The notes under the pieces were generated by a model. That model saw only the letters and a program-made list of their open reading frames with translations, did no database searches and was not told where the DNA came from. Shown piece by piece: positions 51,461 to 60,381 of a DNA stretch of 64,000 bases. A program made the position numbers and the translations under genes. How positions within the stretch are numbered: position 1 is the stretch's first letter; every line of letters begins with the position of its first letter. This DNA comes from Faecalibacterium langellae (GTDB lineage: Bacteria; Bacillota; Clostridia; Oscillospirales; Ruminococcaceae), in NCBI RefSeq assembly GCF_002549775.1, contig NZ_NMTR01000021.1, positions 310,001-374,000 on the forward strand, written 5' to 3'.

Positions 51461-51835
51461 TTACTCCCCCAGGTCTTCCAGCAGCTGGTCCAGCTCCAGC
51501 TCGCTGTGCACCCGGATGCCCTGCTTGATGCGCAGCGCGTCGTTTTCCGGCAGCAGGTTCGTGTAGATGCCGGTCACGGTCAGAAGGGCCCCGGCGGTGC
51601 CGTCTGCATCGCAGCGATACACGGCCACCCGGCCGCCCTTGTCCTGCAGCAGATACCCCTGGGCCGAAAGCTCCGGCAGGGCCTGCGCAGCAAGGCTTTC
51701 TTCTGCCGAGGAGGGCGGCGTTTCGCTCCCGGCAGGGGAGGGCAGAGTGAGGCGCGGCAGGGCCATCCAGAACAGGCTGAATGCAATGGTGAACACGCAC
51801 AGCCCGTAGAACAGGCAGGTGTACAGCTTGCGCAT
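51461..51835 (-). CDS. BofC C-terminal-domain-like secreted/membrane protein
   Basis: 124-residue protein with an N-terminal membrane anchor or signal (LYTCLFYGLCVFTIAFSLFW), a Ser/Pro/Glu linker, and a small C-terminal domain (about 60-124): GYLLQDKGGRVAVYRC, then LLPENDALRIKQGIRVHSE and ELDQLLEDL. This pattern matches the BofC C-terminal domain. In Bacillus BofC restrains a sporulation checkpoint protease, but stand-alone copies of this domain are widespread in clostridia without known function. SD AAAGGAG, 12-nt spacing. No partner gene is adjacent in the same direction. Confidence 0.65.
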   Translation of the reverse strand: MRKLYTCLFYGLCVFTIAFSLFWMALPRLTLPSPAGSETPPSSAEESLAAQALPELSAQGYLLQDKGGRVAVYRCDADGTAGALLTVTGIYTNLLPENDALRIKQGIRVHSELELDQLLEDLGE

Positions 51836-51934
51836 GGGGAAAACACGCTCCTTTCAGGAAAAAGTATGGCCGGAAAAGGGGAATGGTAAACATTTTTCAC
51901 ATCCGAATGCTGTACTTTGACCGGCAGAATGTGA

Positions 51935-51940
51935 TATACT
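51935..51940 (+). promoter_or_regulatory. Possible upstream promoter of pbp1A
   Basis: TATACT with extended TGA before it. A TGTACT 18 bp upstream is a weak -35. It would form a tandem with the stronger promoter at 51978-52006. Confidence 0.4.
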
Positions 51941-51977
51941 AACCATAACTGGGACCGTTCCGGACGAAGATTGGTCC

Positions 51978-52006
51978 TTGCCCGTGTCCGGCGGGCGTGC
52001 TATAAT
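51978..52006 (+). promoter_or_regulatory. Promoter of pbp1A
   Basis: TTGCCC (51978-51983), 17-bp spacer, perfect TATAAT (52001-52006) with extended TGC. Confidence 0.75.
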
Positions 52007-52114
52007 ATGGTATTGCGTGCAGCAGTGTGCACGCCGCAAACAAACATTCCCAGCGCGTGGCGCTGGATCATCAGCCTGTAATGATAGGAGGCGATTTCTA
52101 TCTCCGACAATGAG

Positions 52115-54649
52115 ATGAGAAAGATCCGCCGCAGCGGCGAAGAACATTCGGCCGCACCGGCGGGCCGTAGGGTGAACGTGAACAACAGCCGCCGGGAACA
52201 GCCCGCGCGGGAACCGGGCGGTGCCAAGCCGCCGAAGGAACCGAAGGAGAAAAAGAACCATCCCATCCTGCGGTTCATCGGCCGCACCATCGCCACCCTG
52301 ATCTGCCTGGGCGTCATGCTCGGCAGCCTGGTGGCCGTGGGCATGGTGTACTATGTGGTGCAGGCCACCGCCAACGACGGCGACCTGCTGGACCTGGACA
52401 ACATCCAGCTGAGCCAGTCCAGTGTGGTCATGGCCACCGACCCGGACACCGGTGCCCAGGTGGAGTATGCCACCCTGCGCTCCTCCAACAGCCACCGCGT
52501 GTGGGCAGACCTGGAGCAGATCCCCACGAACCTGCAGTATGCGTTCATCTGCACCGAGGACAAGGACTTCTACAATGAGCCCGGCGTCAACTTCAAGCGC
52601 ACCATCGGTGCCATGGTCAACGAATATCTGCTGCCCATCTACAGCTCGAAGCAGGGCGCTTCCACGCTGGAGCAGCAGCTGATCAAGAACCTGACCGAGG
52701 ATGACAGCGCCAGCGGCATCGAGGGTGCCCTGCGCAAGCTGCGCGAGATCTACCGCGCCCTGTGCCTGAGCAAGAGCTACTCCAAGGAGACCATCCTGGA
52801 AGCTTACCTGAACACCATCAGCTTCACCGGCACCATCCAGGGTGTGCAGACGGCGGCGAACGAGTACTTCAACAAGGATGTCAGCCAGCTGACTCTGTGG
52901 GAGTGCGCCACCATCGCCTCCATCACCAAGAACCCCACCAACTATAACCCTTATACGAACCCGGAAAACCTGATCAACCGCCGCAACTTCCTCATGTACA
53001 ACATGTGGCAGCAGGGCGTCATCAGTGAGGACGAGTACCGCAATGCGGCCGCGCAGCCGCTGGTGCTGGCCGAGGAGGAGGACACCAAGAAGACTTCCTC
53101 CGTCACCTCTTACTTCACCGATGCATTGTTCACCGAAGTGGTGCAGGACATCATGGCGAAGGAGAACATCACCGAGTCGGAAGCGCAGAAGCTGCTGTAC
53201 ACCGGCGGTTTCACCATCGAGGCTACCGTCAACACCAAGGTGCAGTCCGCCATGGAGAACCTGATGCTGAACACCGACGATGCCTACTTCCCGGCCGGCT
53301 GGCATGATGAAGAAGTCACCTCCATCTCGGACGACGACATCCAGGTGATGAACGACGACGGCACCCCCAAGACCCGCACCGGCGACGACGGCACGGTCTA
53401 CTATTACCGCAACGTCCGCACCCAGGCGGCCATGGTCACGCTGGACTATGACGGCAACGTCATCGCCATCGTGGGCGGTCTGGGCGAAAAGACCAAGAGC
53501 CTCTCGCTGAACCGCGCCTATAGTGTCACCCGGCAGACCGGCTCCACCATCAAGCCCATCGGTGCCTATGCACTGGGCATTGAATATGGTCTGGTGAACT
53601 GGTCCACCATGCTCAACAACTCGCCCCTGTACCAGAAGCAGGACATGGTCATCCGCGATGAGGACTACTGCCGCAAGAACGGCCTGATGGGCCTGACCGA
53701 CAAGCAGCTGCGTGCTTACCCCAACGCATGGCGCAGCTGGCCCCGCAACTACGGCGGCAGCTATGGCGACAACAGCGATGTGCCGCTGTGGAACGGTCTG
53801 GCCCGCTCGCTGAACACCATTGCCGTCCGCGTGGGCGACCTGGTGGGCGCAAGCAATATCTTCAATTTTGTTTACAACACCCTGCAGCTGGATACGCTGG
53901 ACCCCACCAACGATGTGGGTCTGGCCCAGATGGTCATGGGCAGCCAGACCCACGGCGTTACCCCGACGGCGCTGGCGGCCGCCTTCCAGATCTTCTATGA
54001 CGGCGAATACACCACCCCGCACCTGTACACCCGTGTGCTGGACCGCGATGGCAACATCTATCTGGAGAACAACGCCACCAGCTATCAGGCACTGACGCCG
54101 GATACCGCCTACGTCATGAACCGCCTGCTGAAGAACGTGCTGTACTCCAGCGTGGGTACTGCCAGCGGCCGCTACCCCAACTCCAACGGCATGGAAGCCT
54201 TTGGTAAGACCGGTACCGCCAGCGACGAAAAGGACCTGTGGTTCGTGGGCGGCACGCCGTACTACGTCACCGCTGTGTGGTGGGGCTACGACGCACCCTA
54301 TGATATGACCAAGACCCTGGGCAAGCAGCAGGCCAAGACCCGCACCTGCGTCAACGCCTGGAAGGCACTGATGGAGCAGGTGCAGGCAGACCTGCCCTAT
54401 AAGGCATTCCCCACGTCCGATGGCGTAGTGGAGCGCCGCTACTGCACCCAGAGCGGTCTGCTGGCCGGTGCCTCCTGCCCGAGCACGGCAGTGGGCTACT
54501 ACCGCGCCGATGATCTGCCCGATACCTGCAACTACTCTCACGCCAGTGCGGCAGCCGAGACCCCGGCCGACACCGCCGCCCCGGCAGGTGATGCGGCCCC
54601 GGAGCAGACTGTCATCCCGTCGGATACAAGTGCCCTGGATACCGAGTGA
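52115..54649 (+). CDS. Class A penicillin-binding protein (PBP1A-type)
   Basis: Bifunctional peptidoglycan glycosyltransferase/transpeptidase, 844 residues from ATG 52115. A basic, Pro-rich cytoplasmic tail (about 1-55) is followed by one membrane helix (about 56-80), the GT51 domain (AFICTEDKDFYNEPG with the catalytic Glu, GASTLEQQLIKNL), and a transpeptidase domain with TGSTIKP (Ser nucleophile) and KTGTAS. The C-terminus has an Ala/Pro/Thr-rich tail. The perfect SD AGGAGG (52086-52091) is 23 nt from this ATG but 8 nt from an in-frame ATC at 52100, so translation may begin there with a rare codon. Confidence 0.95.
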   Translation: MRKIRRSGEEHSAAPAGRRVNVNNSRREQPAREPGGAKPPKEPKEKKNHPILRFIGRTIATLICLGVMLGSLVAVGMVYYVVQATANDGDLLDLDNIQLSQSSVVMATDPDTGAQVEYATLRSSNSHRVWADLEQIPTNLQYAFICTEDKDFYNEPGVNFKRTIGAMVNEYLLPIYSSKQGASTLEQQLIKNLTEDDSASGIEGALRKLREIYRALCLSKSYSKETILEAYLNTISFTGTIQGVQTAANEYFNKDVSQLTLWECATIASITKNPTNYNPYTNPENLINRRNFLMYNMWQQGVISEDEYRNAAAQPLVLAEEEDTKKTSSVTSYFTDALFTEVVQDIMAKENITESEAQKLLYTGGFTIEATVNTKVQSAMENLMLNTDDAYFPAGWHDEEVTSISDDDIQVMNDDGTPKTRTGDDGTVYYYRNVRTQAAMVTLDYDGNVIAIVGGLGEKTKSLSLNRAYSVTRQTGSTIKPIGAYALGIEYGLVNWSTMLNNSPLYQKQDMVIRDEDYCRKNGLMGLTDKQLRAYPNAWRSWPRNYGGSYGDNSDVPLWNGLARSLNTIAVRVGDLVGASNIFNFVYNTLQLDTLDPTNDVGLAQMVMGSQTHGVTPTALAAAFQIFYDGEYTTPHLYTRVLDRDGNIYLENNATSYQALTPDTAYVMNRLLKNVLYSSVGTASGRYPNSNGMEAFGKTGTASDEKDLWFVGGTPYYVTAVWWGYDAPYDMTKTLGKQQAKTRTCVNAWKALMEQVQADLPYKAFPTSDGVVERRYCTQSGLLAGASCPSTAVGYYRADDLPDTCNYSHASAAAETPADTAAPAGDAAPEQTVIPSDTSALDTE

Positions 54650-54779
54650 TTCTGTAGCCCGCGCGCGGACAAAACGGGCAAAAGTCGTACAACTTCGGCT
54701 TCTGCCCATAATTCCGGCAAGGAAACACCGCACTTCACAAGCCAAAACTGGATAATCTGCCAAAAACGCATCCGGCCTC

Positions 54780-54808
54780 TTGCAAAGCAGGGGACCGGAT
54801 GTTATTAT
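54780..54808 (+). promoter_or_regulatory. Promoter of the ACT-hom-thrB operon
   Basis: TTGCAA (54780-54785), 17-bp spacer, TATTAT (54803-54808). The leader is about 30 nt, so no T-box or other riboswitch can fit. Confidence 0.72.
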
Positions 54809-54847
54809 ATTCACTGCAAGAACACTTGTGTTTGTGAGGTGAACAAG

Positions 54848-55279
54848 TTGGAACGCCGCTTTTATCTGGTCGATGCGCAGGTCCTGCCCGAAGTTTTCCT
54901 GAAGGTGGTCCGTGCCAAAGAACTGCTGGCCAGCGGGGAAGCACGCAGCATTTCCGCTGCCACCCGCGCCGTGGACCTTTCGCGCAGCGCCTTCTATAAG
55001 TATAAGGACTGCATCTTTGATTCCGAGAACGGCCGCGAGGTCATCACCGTCATGGCCACCCTGCGGGACGAGACGGGCGCTTTGCAGAGCCTGCTGGCCG
55101 GCATCAGCGCCGCCGGTGCAAGTATCGTCACCATCAATCAGTCCACGCCGGAGAACGGTGCCGCACTGGTGGCTGTCACCATCCGCACCGATACCATGCA
55201 GATGACCCCGGAGGAACTCACGGAAAAGCTTTCGCGCCAGCACATGGTGGTGGGCGTGCACTGCGGATACAATCTCTGA
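54848..55279 (+). CDS. ACT-domain protein (PheB/UPF0735-like)
   Basis: 143-residue regulatory-type protein. Residues 1-65 form a helical N-terminal region with an HTH-like segment (ISAATRAVDLSRSAFYKYKD), followed by one ACT domain (EVITVMATLRDETGALQSLL to the end). ACT domains bind amino acids; homologues next to hom are common in Firmicutes and may sense threonine or methionine. The start is probably TTG 54848 (GTGAGGTG 6 nt upstream) rather than GTG 54839, which lies inside the SD. hom follows after 32 nt. Confidence 0.85.
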   Translation: MERRFYLVDAQVLPEVFLKVVRAKELLASGEARSISAATRAVDLSRSAFYKYKDCIFDSENGREVITVMATLRDETGALQSLLAGISAAGASIVTINQSTPENGAALVAVTIRTDTMQMTPEELTEKLSRQHMVVGVHCGYNL

Positions 55280-55311
55280 TCGCAGAAATAGGGAAACGAG
55301 GGAGAACAACA

Positions 55312-56547
55312 ATGGCTAAAATTGCAATTCTGGGCTTTGGCACGGTGGGCAGCGGTGTCTACGAAGTGCTGTGCCGCAACGCCGCGGGCGTCTCCCGCCG
55401 CGCAGGCGAACCGGTGGAGGTCAAGTATATCCTGGACCCGAAGGATTTTTCGAACCACCCGGCAGCCCATCTGTTCGTCAAGAACTTTGACACCATTCTG
55501 GAAGACCCGGAGATCAAGGTCGTGGTCGAGACCATCGGCGGCACCCGCTTCGCCTACCCGTATGTGAAGGCCTGCCTGGAGAGTGGCCGCAGTGTGTGCA
55601 CCTCCAACAAGGAGATGGTGGCCACCTACGGTGCCGAGCTGCTGGCTCTGGCCAAGGAGCATGGCTGCGCTTTCCTGTTCGAGGCTTCGGTGGGCGGCGG
55701 CACGCCCATCATCACGCCGATGCACCAGTGCCTGGCGGCCAATGTCATCACCGAGGTGCAGGGCATCGTGAACGGCACCACCAACTTCATGCTCACCAAG
55801 ATGGTGCGCGAGGGTCTGGGCTTTGACGACGCGCTGAAGATCGCACAGGAGCTGGGCTACGCCGAGACCAAGGACCCCAGCGACGACGTGGACGGCCGCG
55901 ACGCCTGCCGCAAGATCGCCATCCTGTCCTCGCTGGTCTGCGGCCACCAGATCTACCCTCAGAACATCCCCACCCGCGGCATCCGCGATATCACCACGGC
56001 GGACGTGGAAGCGGCCGAGAAGCTGGGCTGCGTGATCAAGCTGATCGCATGGATGAAGCGCGGCAAGGATGGCAGCGTGGCTGCCGGTGTGGAGCCGTGT
56101 CTGGTGCCCAAGGCAAACCAGCTGGCCAGCGTGGACGATGTGTTCAATGCAGTGCTGGTCAAGGGCGATATGCTGGGCGACGTGGTGTTCTACGGCAAGG
56201 GCGCAGGCAAGCTGCCCACCGCCAGCGCTGTGGTGGCCGACGTGGTGGATGCCCTCAAGCATGGCTCCAAGGTGCACGACAGCCTGTACTGGCAGCCCGC
56301 CGAGCCGGTGGAAGGCATGCTCACCGACCCGGCACCCGCCGCATATTATGTGCGTGTAGCGGGCATTGCTCCGGCGGTGGTGGAAGCCATCTACGGTTAC
56401 GGCAAGGTGGTGGATGAGCGCTACGACGGCTGCGCCTACTTCGTGGAGCGCGCCGACGAGAAGGCGCTGACCGAAGCAGCCCGCAAGGTGGAGGCCGTGG
56501 GCGGCAGCGTGAAGCTGGTGCTCAAGCGTCTGCCGGAAGAAAACTGA
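55312..56547 (+). CDS. hom: Homoserine dehydrogenase
   Basis: NAD(P)H-dependent reduction of aspartate semialdehyde to homoserine. The Rossmann loop is ILGFGTVGSGVYE, the catalytic core holds FEASVGGGTPIITP and VNGTTNFMLT, and a C-terminal ACT domain (about 345-411, AAYYVRVAGIAPAVVEAI) provides feedback control. 411 residues, as usual for Gram-positives. Forms with thrB, lysC and the ACT gene an aspartate-family cluster. Confidence 0.97.
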   Translation: MAKIAILGFGTVGSGVYEVLCRNAAGVSRRAGEPVEVKYILDPKDFSNHPAAHLFVKNFDTILEDPEIKVVVETIGGTRFAYPYVKACLESGRSVCTSNKEMVATYGAELLALAKEHGCAFLFEASVGGGTPIITPMHQCLAANVITEVQGIVNGTTNFMLTKMVREGLGFDDALKIAQELGYAETKDPSDDVDGRDACRKIAILSSLVCGHQIYPQNIPTRGIRDITTADVEAAEKLGCVIKLIAWMKRGKDGSVAAGVEPCLVPKANQLASVDDVFNAVLVKGDMLGDVVFYGKGAGKLPTASAVVADVVDALKHGSKVHDSLYWQPAEPVEGMLTDPAPAAYYVRVAGIAPAVVEAIYGYGKVVDERYDGCAYFVERADEKALTEAARKVEAVGGSVKLVLKRLPEEN

Positions 56548-56575
56548 TAACGGAACAAAGAAAGGTGCGGCGGCT

Positions 56576-57481
56576 ATGAAGATCAAGGTTTCTGTCCCGG
56601 CCACCAGTGCGAACATCGGCTCCGGCTTCGATGCACTGGGTCTGGCGGTGACGCTGTATAATACGGTCACCTTTGAGGAAAGCGAAGTGCTGGACATCTC
56701 GTCCGCAGACGGCACCCGCATCCCGCGCGGCGAGTCGAACCTCGTGTACCGCTCGGCAAAGGGCCTGTTCGAGAAGGTGGGCAAGCAGATCCCGCCCCTG
56801 AAGATCACCCAGACGAACCCCATCCCCATGGCGCGCGGCCTGGGTTCTTCCTCGGCCTGCATCATCGCGGGATTGCTTGGCGCGAACCGGATGCTGGGCG
56901 ATGTGCTCAACACCCAGGAGCTGCTCACGCTGGCTACTTCCATCGAGGGCCACCCGGATAACGTGGCCCCGGCCCTGCTGGGCGGCCTGACCAGCAGCGT
57001 CTTTGAGGATGGCAAGGTCTACTCGGTCAAGCGCAACGTGGACGAAACGCTGTGCTTTGCCGCCATCGTGCCGGACTACAAGCTGCTGACCGAAGCGGCT
57101 CGTGCAGCCCTGCCGAAGGAAGTCTCGCACCGGGATGCGGTGTATAACCTGTCCCGCGCAGCGCTGGTGCCCGCCGCGTTCTGCGAGGGCCGCCACGACC
57201 TGCTGGCCATTGCCACCGAGGATAAGCTGCACCAGCCCTACCGTATGCCGCTGATGCCGGGCTCCAAAGAGGTGTTCGACATGGCGCGGCTGTGCGGCGC
57301 AAAGGCTGTCTATGTTTCCGGCGCAGGCAGCACCGTGATGGCGGTGGCCGAGAAGGCCGACGCCGAAAAGTTCTATTCCAAGCTGGAAAAAGGTCTGGAG
57401 CTGCTGGAAGGTCTGGACGGATGTGAAGCATTTACACTGCTGCGACTGGATGCCGATAACACCGGCGCGACTGTGGAATGA
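56576..57481 (+). CDS. thrB: Homoserine kinase
   Basis: GHMP-family kinase that phosphorylates homoserine for threonine synthesis. Begins VPATSANIGSGFDALGLAV, has the ATP-binding PMARGLGSSSACIIAG (near residue 83), and ends with a GAGSTVMAV glycine-rich segment. 301 residues. ATG after AAAGGTGCGG, 28 nt after hom. Confidence 0.97.
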   Translation: MKIKVSVPATSANIGSGFDALGLAVTLYNTVTFEESEVLDISSADGTRIPRGESNLVYRSAKGLFEKVGKQIPPLKITQTNPIPMARGLGSSSACIIAGLLGANRMLGDVLNTQELLTLATSIEGHPDNVAPALLGGLTSSVFEDGKVYSVKRNVDETLCFAAIVPDYKLLTEAARAALPKEVSHRDAVYNLSRAALVPAAFCEGRHDLLAIATEDKLHQPYRMPLMPGSKEVFDMARLCGAKAVYVSGAGSTVMAVAEKADAEKFYSKLEKGLELLEGLDGCEAFTLLRLDADNTGATVE

Positions 57482-57573
57482 TAAACGGGTAAGGGAAGTG
57501 CAAGGCTGTGCCAACCGCTTCCGCCCGGTGAGACCCCGTGTGTACGGGGGCAAAAAGAGGAGAGTGACAAGAT

Positions 57574-58773
57574 ATGGCGTTGATCGTACAGAAGTTCGGC
57601 GGTTCTTCGGTGAAGGACCGTGACCGTATCTTCAACGTGGCGCGCATTGTGGCCAACACCCACAACGCGGGCAATGACGTAGTTGTGGTGGTGTCTGCTC
57701 AGGGCGACACCACCGATGACCTGATCGCCAAGGCAGGGGAGATCACCCACAACCCTTCGGCGCGTGAAATGGATATGCTGCTGGCCACCGGCGAGCAGAT
57801 CAGCATTTCGCTGCTGGCCATGGCCCTGAACGAGCTGGGCTGCCATGCCATCAGCCTGACCGGCTGGCAGGCAGGCTTCCGCACCGACCGCGCCTACACT
57901 AAGGCACGCATCACCCGCCTGGAGACCGAGCGTATCTCCTCCGAGCTGGAGCGCAACCGTGTGGTGGTGGTGGCAGGCTTCCAGGGTCTGAACAAGCTGG
58001 ACGATATCACCACCCTGGGCCGCGGCGGCTCCGACACCAGCGCAGTTGCCATTGCGGCCGCCCTGCACGCAGACCGCTGCCAGATCTTCACCGATGTGGA
58101 AGGCGTTTACACCGCCGACCCGCGCAAGGTGCGCAACACCCGCAAGCTGGAGGAGATCACCTTCGACGAGATGCTGGAGCTGGCATCTCTGGGCGCACAG
58201 GTGCTGAACAACCGCAGCGTTGAGCTGGCAAAGAAGTATAACGTGGAGCTGGAGGTGCTCTCCAGCCTGAATCCCGTCCCCGGTACGGTGGTCAAGGAGG
58301 TTACGAAAGACATGGAAGGTATGCTGATCAAGGGCGTCGCAAAGGACACCGATGTTGCTGTTATCACGATTCTGAACGTTCCCGATGAGCCGGGCATGAG
58401 CTTCAAGATCTTCGGCCTGCTGGCCCAGAAGAACATCAACGTGGACATCATCCTGCAGTCCACCGGCCGCGACGGCAAGAAGGACATCAGCTTCACCTGC
58501 TCTGAGGGTGAAGCCGACCTGGCCATGCGCGTGCTGAAGGAGAGCGCACACTTCAAGGATGTCAGTGTGGACACCACCTGCGCCAAGGTCTCCATCGTGG
58601 GTGCCGGTATGCAGAGCCACAGCGGCGTTGCTTCCAAGATGTTCGAAGCACTGTCCAACAACAACATCAACATCAAGATGATCTCCACCAGCGAGATCAA
58701 GATCTCCTGCATCATCAACCGTGAGGATGCCGACAAGGCTGTCAGCTCCATCCACGACATGCTGTTCGATTGA
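57574..58773 (+). CDS. lysC: Aspartate kinase
   Basis: First step of the aspartate family (lysine, threonine, methionine). Kinase domain begins IVQKFGGSSVKDRDRI, and TLGRGGSDTSAVAIAAAL is the second signature. Two C-terminal ACT domains (about 260-330 and 335-399) give allosteric control. 399 residues, like Bacillus LysC alpha forms. A 92-nt gap after thrB contains a small hairpin (CCCCGT/ACGGGG) with no T-run. SD AGAGGAGAG. A strong terminator follows. Confidence 0.97.
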   Translation: MALIVQKFGGSSVKDRDRIFNVARIVANTHNAGNDVVVVVSAQGDTTDDLIAKAGEITHNPSAREMDMLLATGEQISISLLAMALNELGCHAISLTGWQAGFRTDRAYTKARITRLETERISSELERNRVVVVAGFQGLNKLDDITTLGRGGSDTSAVAIAAALHADRCQIFTDVEGVYTADPRKVRNTRKLEEITFDEMLELASLGAQVLNNRSVELAKKYNVELEVLSSLNPVPGTVVKEVTKDMEGMLIKGVAKDTDVAVITILNVPDEPGMSFKIFGLLAQKNINVDIILQSTGRDGKKDISFTCSEGEADLAMRVLKESAHFKDVSVDTTCAKVSIVGAGMQSHSGVASKMFEALSNNNINIKMISTSEIKISCIINREDADKAVSSIHDMLFD

Positions 58774-58795
58774 TCTTAAAATAGCCTGAACTGCC

Positions 58796-58833
58796 GCCGC
58801 ACTGTTTCTTTTGGAAACGGTGCGGCTTTTTTG
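58796..58833 (+). terminator. Terminator of lysC
   Basis: 13-bp stem, 58796-58808 with 58814-58826, loop TTTTG, then TTTTTT. Confidence 0.9.
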
Positions 58834-58862
58834 TTGCACTTTTTGCGGAAAATTATTATACT
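58834..58862 (+). promoter_or_regulatory. Promoter of the two-component system
   Basis: TTGCAC (58834-58839), 17-bp spacer, TATACT (58857-58862), directly after the lysC terminator T-run. Hexamers identical to those at 19707. Confidence 0.78.
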
Positions 58863-58896
58863 GATAGAAAACGGACGAACAGGGCGGGGGAGCAGC

Positions 58897-60381
58897 ATGG
58901 AACAGCAGACGACGGCACAAAAACAGATGTCACTGCGCGCAAAGGCCACCGGGTGGCTTGCGGCCATTTTGCTGGTGACCCTGATCTCTATCGGCATTGC
59001 CACGGCGGTGGGTCAGTGGACCGTGAAGGCCTTCGACACCCTGCTGGAGGATAACGCTGCCTGCTATGCCGTGCAGGATGCCATCAAAGAGGAGACCCGC
59101 GCCTTCGAGCACTATGTGCGGGAGCCCTCGCAGGAGAGCAGTCAGACCTTTGCCGATGCCTGCGCGGCGGCGGAAGAAAGTCTTGCCGCTTTGCCCTTCG
59201 ACTACGCCAAGATCGGCGAGGACCGCTATGCCCGCACCTGGAGCCTGCGGCAGGGCTATGCGGGCTACCAGAAGGCGCGGGACGCCTTCCTGCAGCTGGC
59301 CCCCTCGGCGGAAGACTATGTGGAGCGGATGTACGCCGTGATGGACCAGCAGGATTATCTGGCCGAGTATGCCCTGCGGCTGACCCAGGCCACCCTGGAG
59401 CAGGAGAACACCACCTACAGCAGCCAGGCCACCCGGCTGCAGCGGCTGCCGTGGCTCTACTTTGGGCTGCTGGCGGCGGCAGTGGCACTGATGCTTCTGC
59501 TCATCCGGGTGCTGAACCGGGCCGTGGTGCAGCCGCTGCTGCGGCTGGCGCAGGCGTCCCGCAGCATTGCGGGCGGCGACTACACCGGCGCGGACCTGCC
59601 GGTGCACAGCGGCGACGAGGTGGGCCAGCTCACCGGCACCTTCAACCGCATGAAGCACGCCATGGCGGAACACCTCTCCACCCTGAACGCCCTGCACCGG
59701 GAGGAGGTGCGGAATCTGGCGCTGGAAAAGGACCTGGAACACACCCGGCTGGAAGTGCTGAAAAGCCAGGTGAACCCGCATTTTCTGTTCAACACCCTGA
59801 ACATGATCTCCTGTATGGCCCGGCTGGAAGATGCGTCCACTACCGACCAGATGATCGTGCACCTGGGCAGCCTGTTCCGGCACAACCTGCGCACCAAGCA
59901 GCAGGAAGTGACGCTGGAAGAAGAACTGGACGGGCTGGAAGACTACATCTACCTGCAGCAGATGCGCTTTGATGGGCGCATCACCGTGGAAAAGAAGATC
60001 GAAGCCGACCCGGCGGCGGTGCGGCTGCCGTCCTTCACCCTGCAGCCCATCGTGGAAAACGCCTTCTCCCACGGGCTCAAGTCCTGCGAGGAAGGCGGGC
60101 GCATCCTGCTGCGGGGCTGGATGCAGGGCCGCACCCTGATCCTCACTGTGGCAGACAACGGCAGGGGCATGACCCCGGCGGAGCTGGACGCCCTGCAGGA
60201 AAAGATCGCCCAGAGCGAGCGCACCGGCCGCAGCATCGGGCTGGGCAACATTTCCCGCCGCATTACCATGCTGTACCCGGAGGGCCGGATGCAGGTCTTC
60301 AGCCGGGAAGGGCACGGCACGGTGATCCGGTTCGAGATCCCGCAGGAGGACCGAGAGGAGGATGGTTCGCATGAAGTGTAA
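58897..60381 (+). CDS. Sensor histidine kinase, YesM/LytS type
   Basis: 494-residue membrane kinase. TM1 lies at about 16-38 and TM2 at about 190-208, with an extracellular helical-bundle sensor of about 150 residues between them. A HAMP domain follows (about 210-262, QPLLRLAQASRSIAGGDY), then the His_kinase motif SQVNPHFLFNTLNMISCM with the phospho-accepting His near residue 297, and the HATPase boxes QPIVENAFSHGL, ADNGRGM and GLGNISRRI. It is paired with the overlapping AraC-type response regulator and lies upstream of a TRAP transporter, so a carboxylate or sugar-acid signal is plausible. Confidence 0.93.
   Translation: MEQQTTAQKQMSLRAKATGWLAAILLVTLISIGIATAVGQWTVKAFDTLLEDNAACYAVQDAIKEETRAFEHYVREPSQESSQTFADACAAAEESLAALPFDYAKIGEDRYARTWSLRQGYAGYQKARDAFLQLAPSAEDYVERMYAVMDQQDYLAEYALRLTQATLEQENTTYSSQATRLQRLPWLYFGLLAAAVALMLLLIRVLNRAVVQPLLRLAQASRSIAGGDYTGADLPVHSGDEVGQLTGTFNRMKHAMAEHLSTLNALHREEVRNLALEKDLEHTRLEVLKSQVNPHFLFNTLNMISCMARLEDASTTDQMIVHLGSLFRHNLRTKQQEVTLEEELDGLEDYIYLQQMRFDGRITVEKKIEADPAAVRLPSFTLQPIVENAFSHGLKSCEEGGRILLRGWMQGRTLILTVADNGRGMTPAELDALQEKIAQSERTGRSIGLGNISRRITMLYPEGRMQVFSREGHGTVIRFEIPQEDREEDGSHEV

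Noticed and set aside
54660-54715. GGGCA/TGCCC inverted repeat after PBP1A considered as a terminator
   Set aside because: Short interrupted stem and no T-run. A terminator for PBP1A is likely but not clear.
54809-54847. T-box or amino-acid riboswitch before hom/thrB
   Set aside because: The leader after the promoter is only about 30 nt, and no T-box sequence is present.
51854-55312. 1152-codon minus-strand open frame
   Set aside because: Antisense to PBP1A and the ACT gene; no domain of its own.
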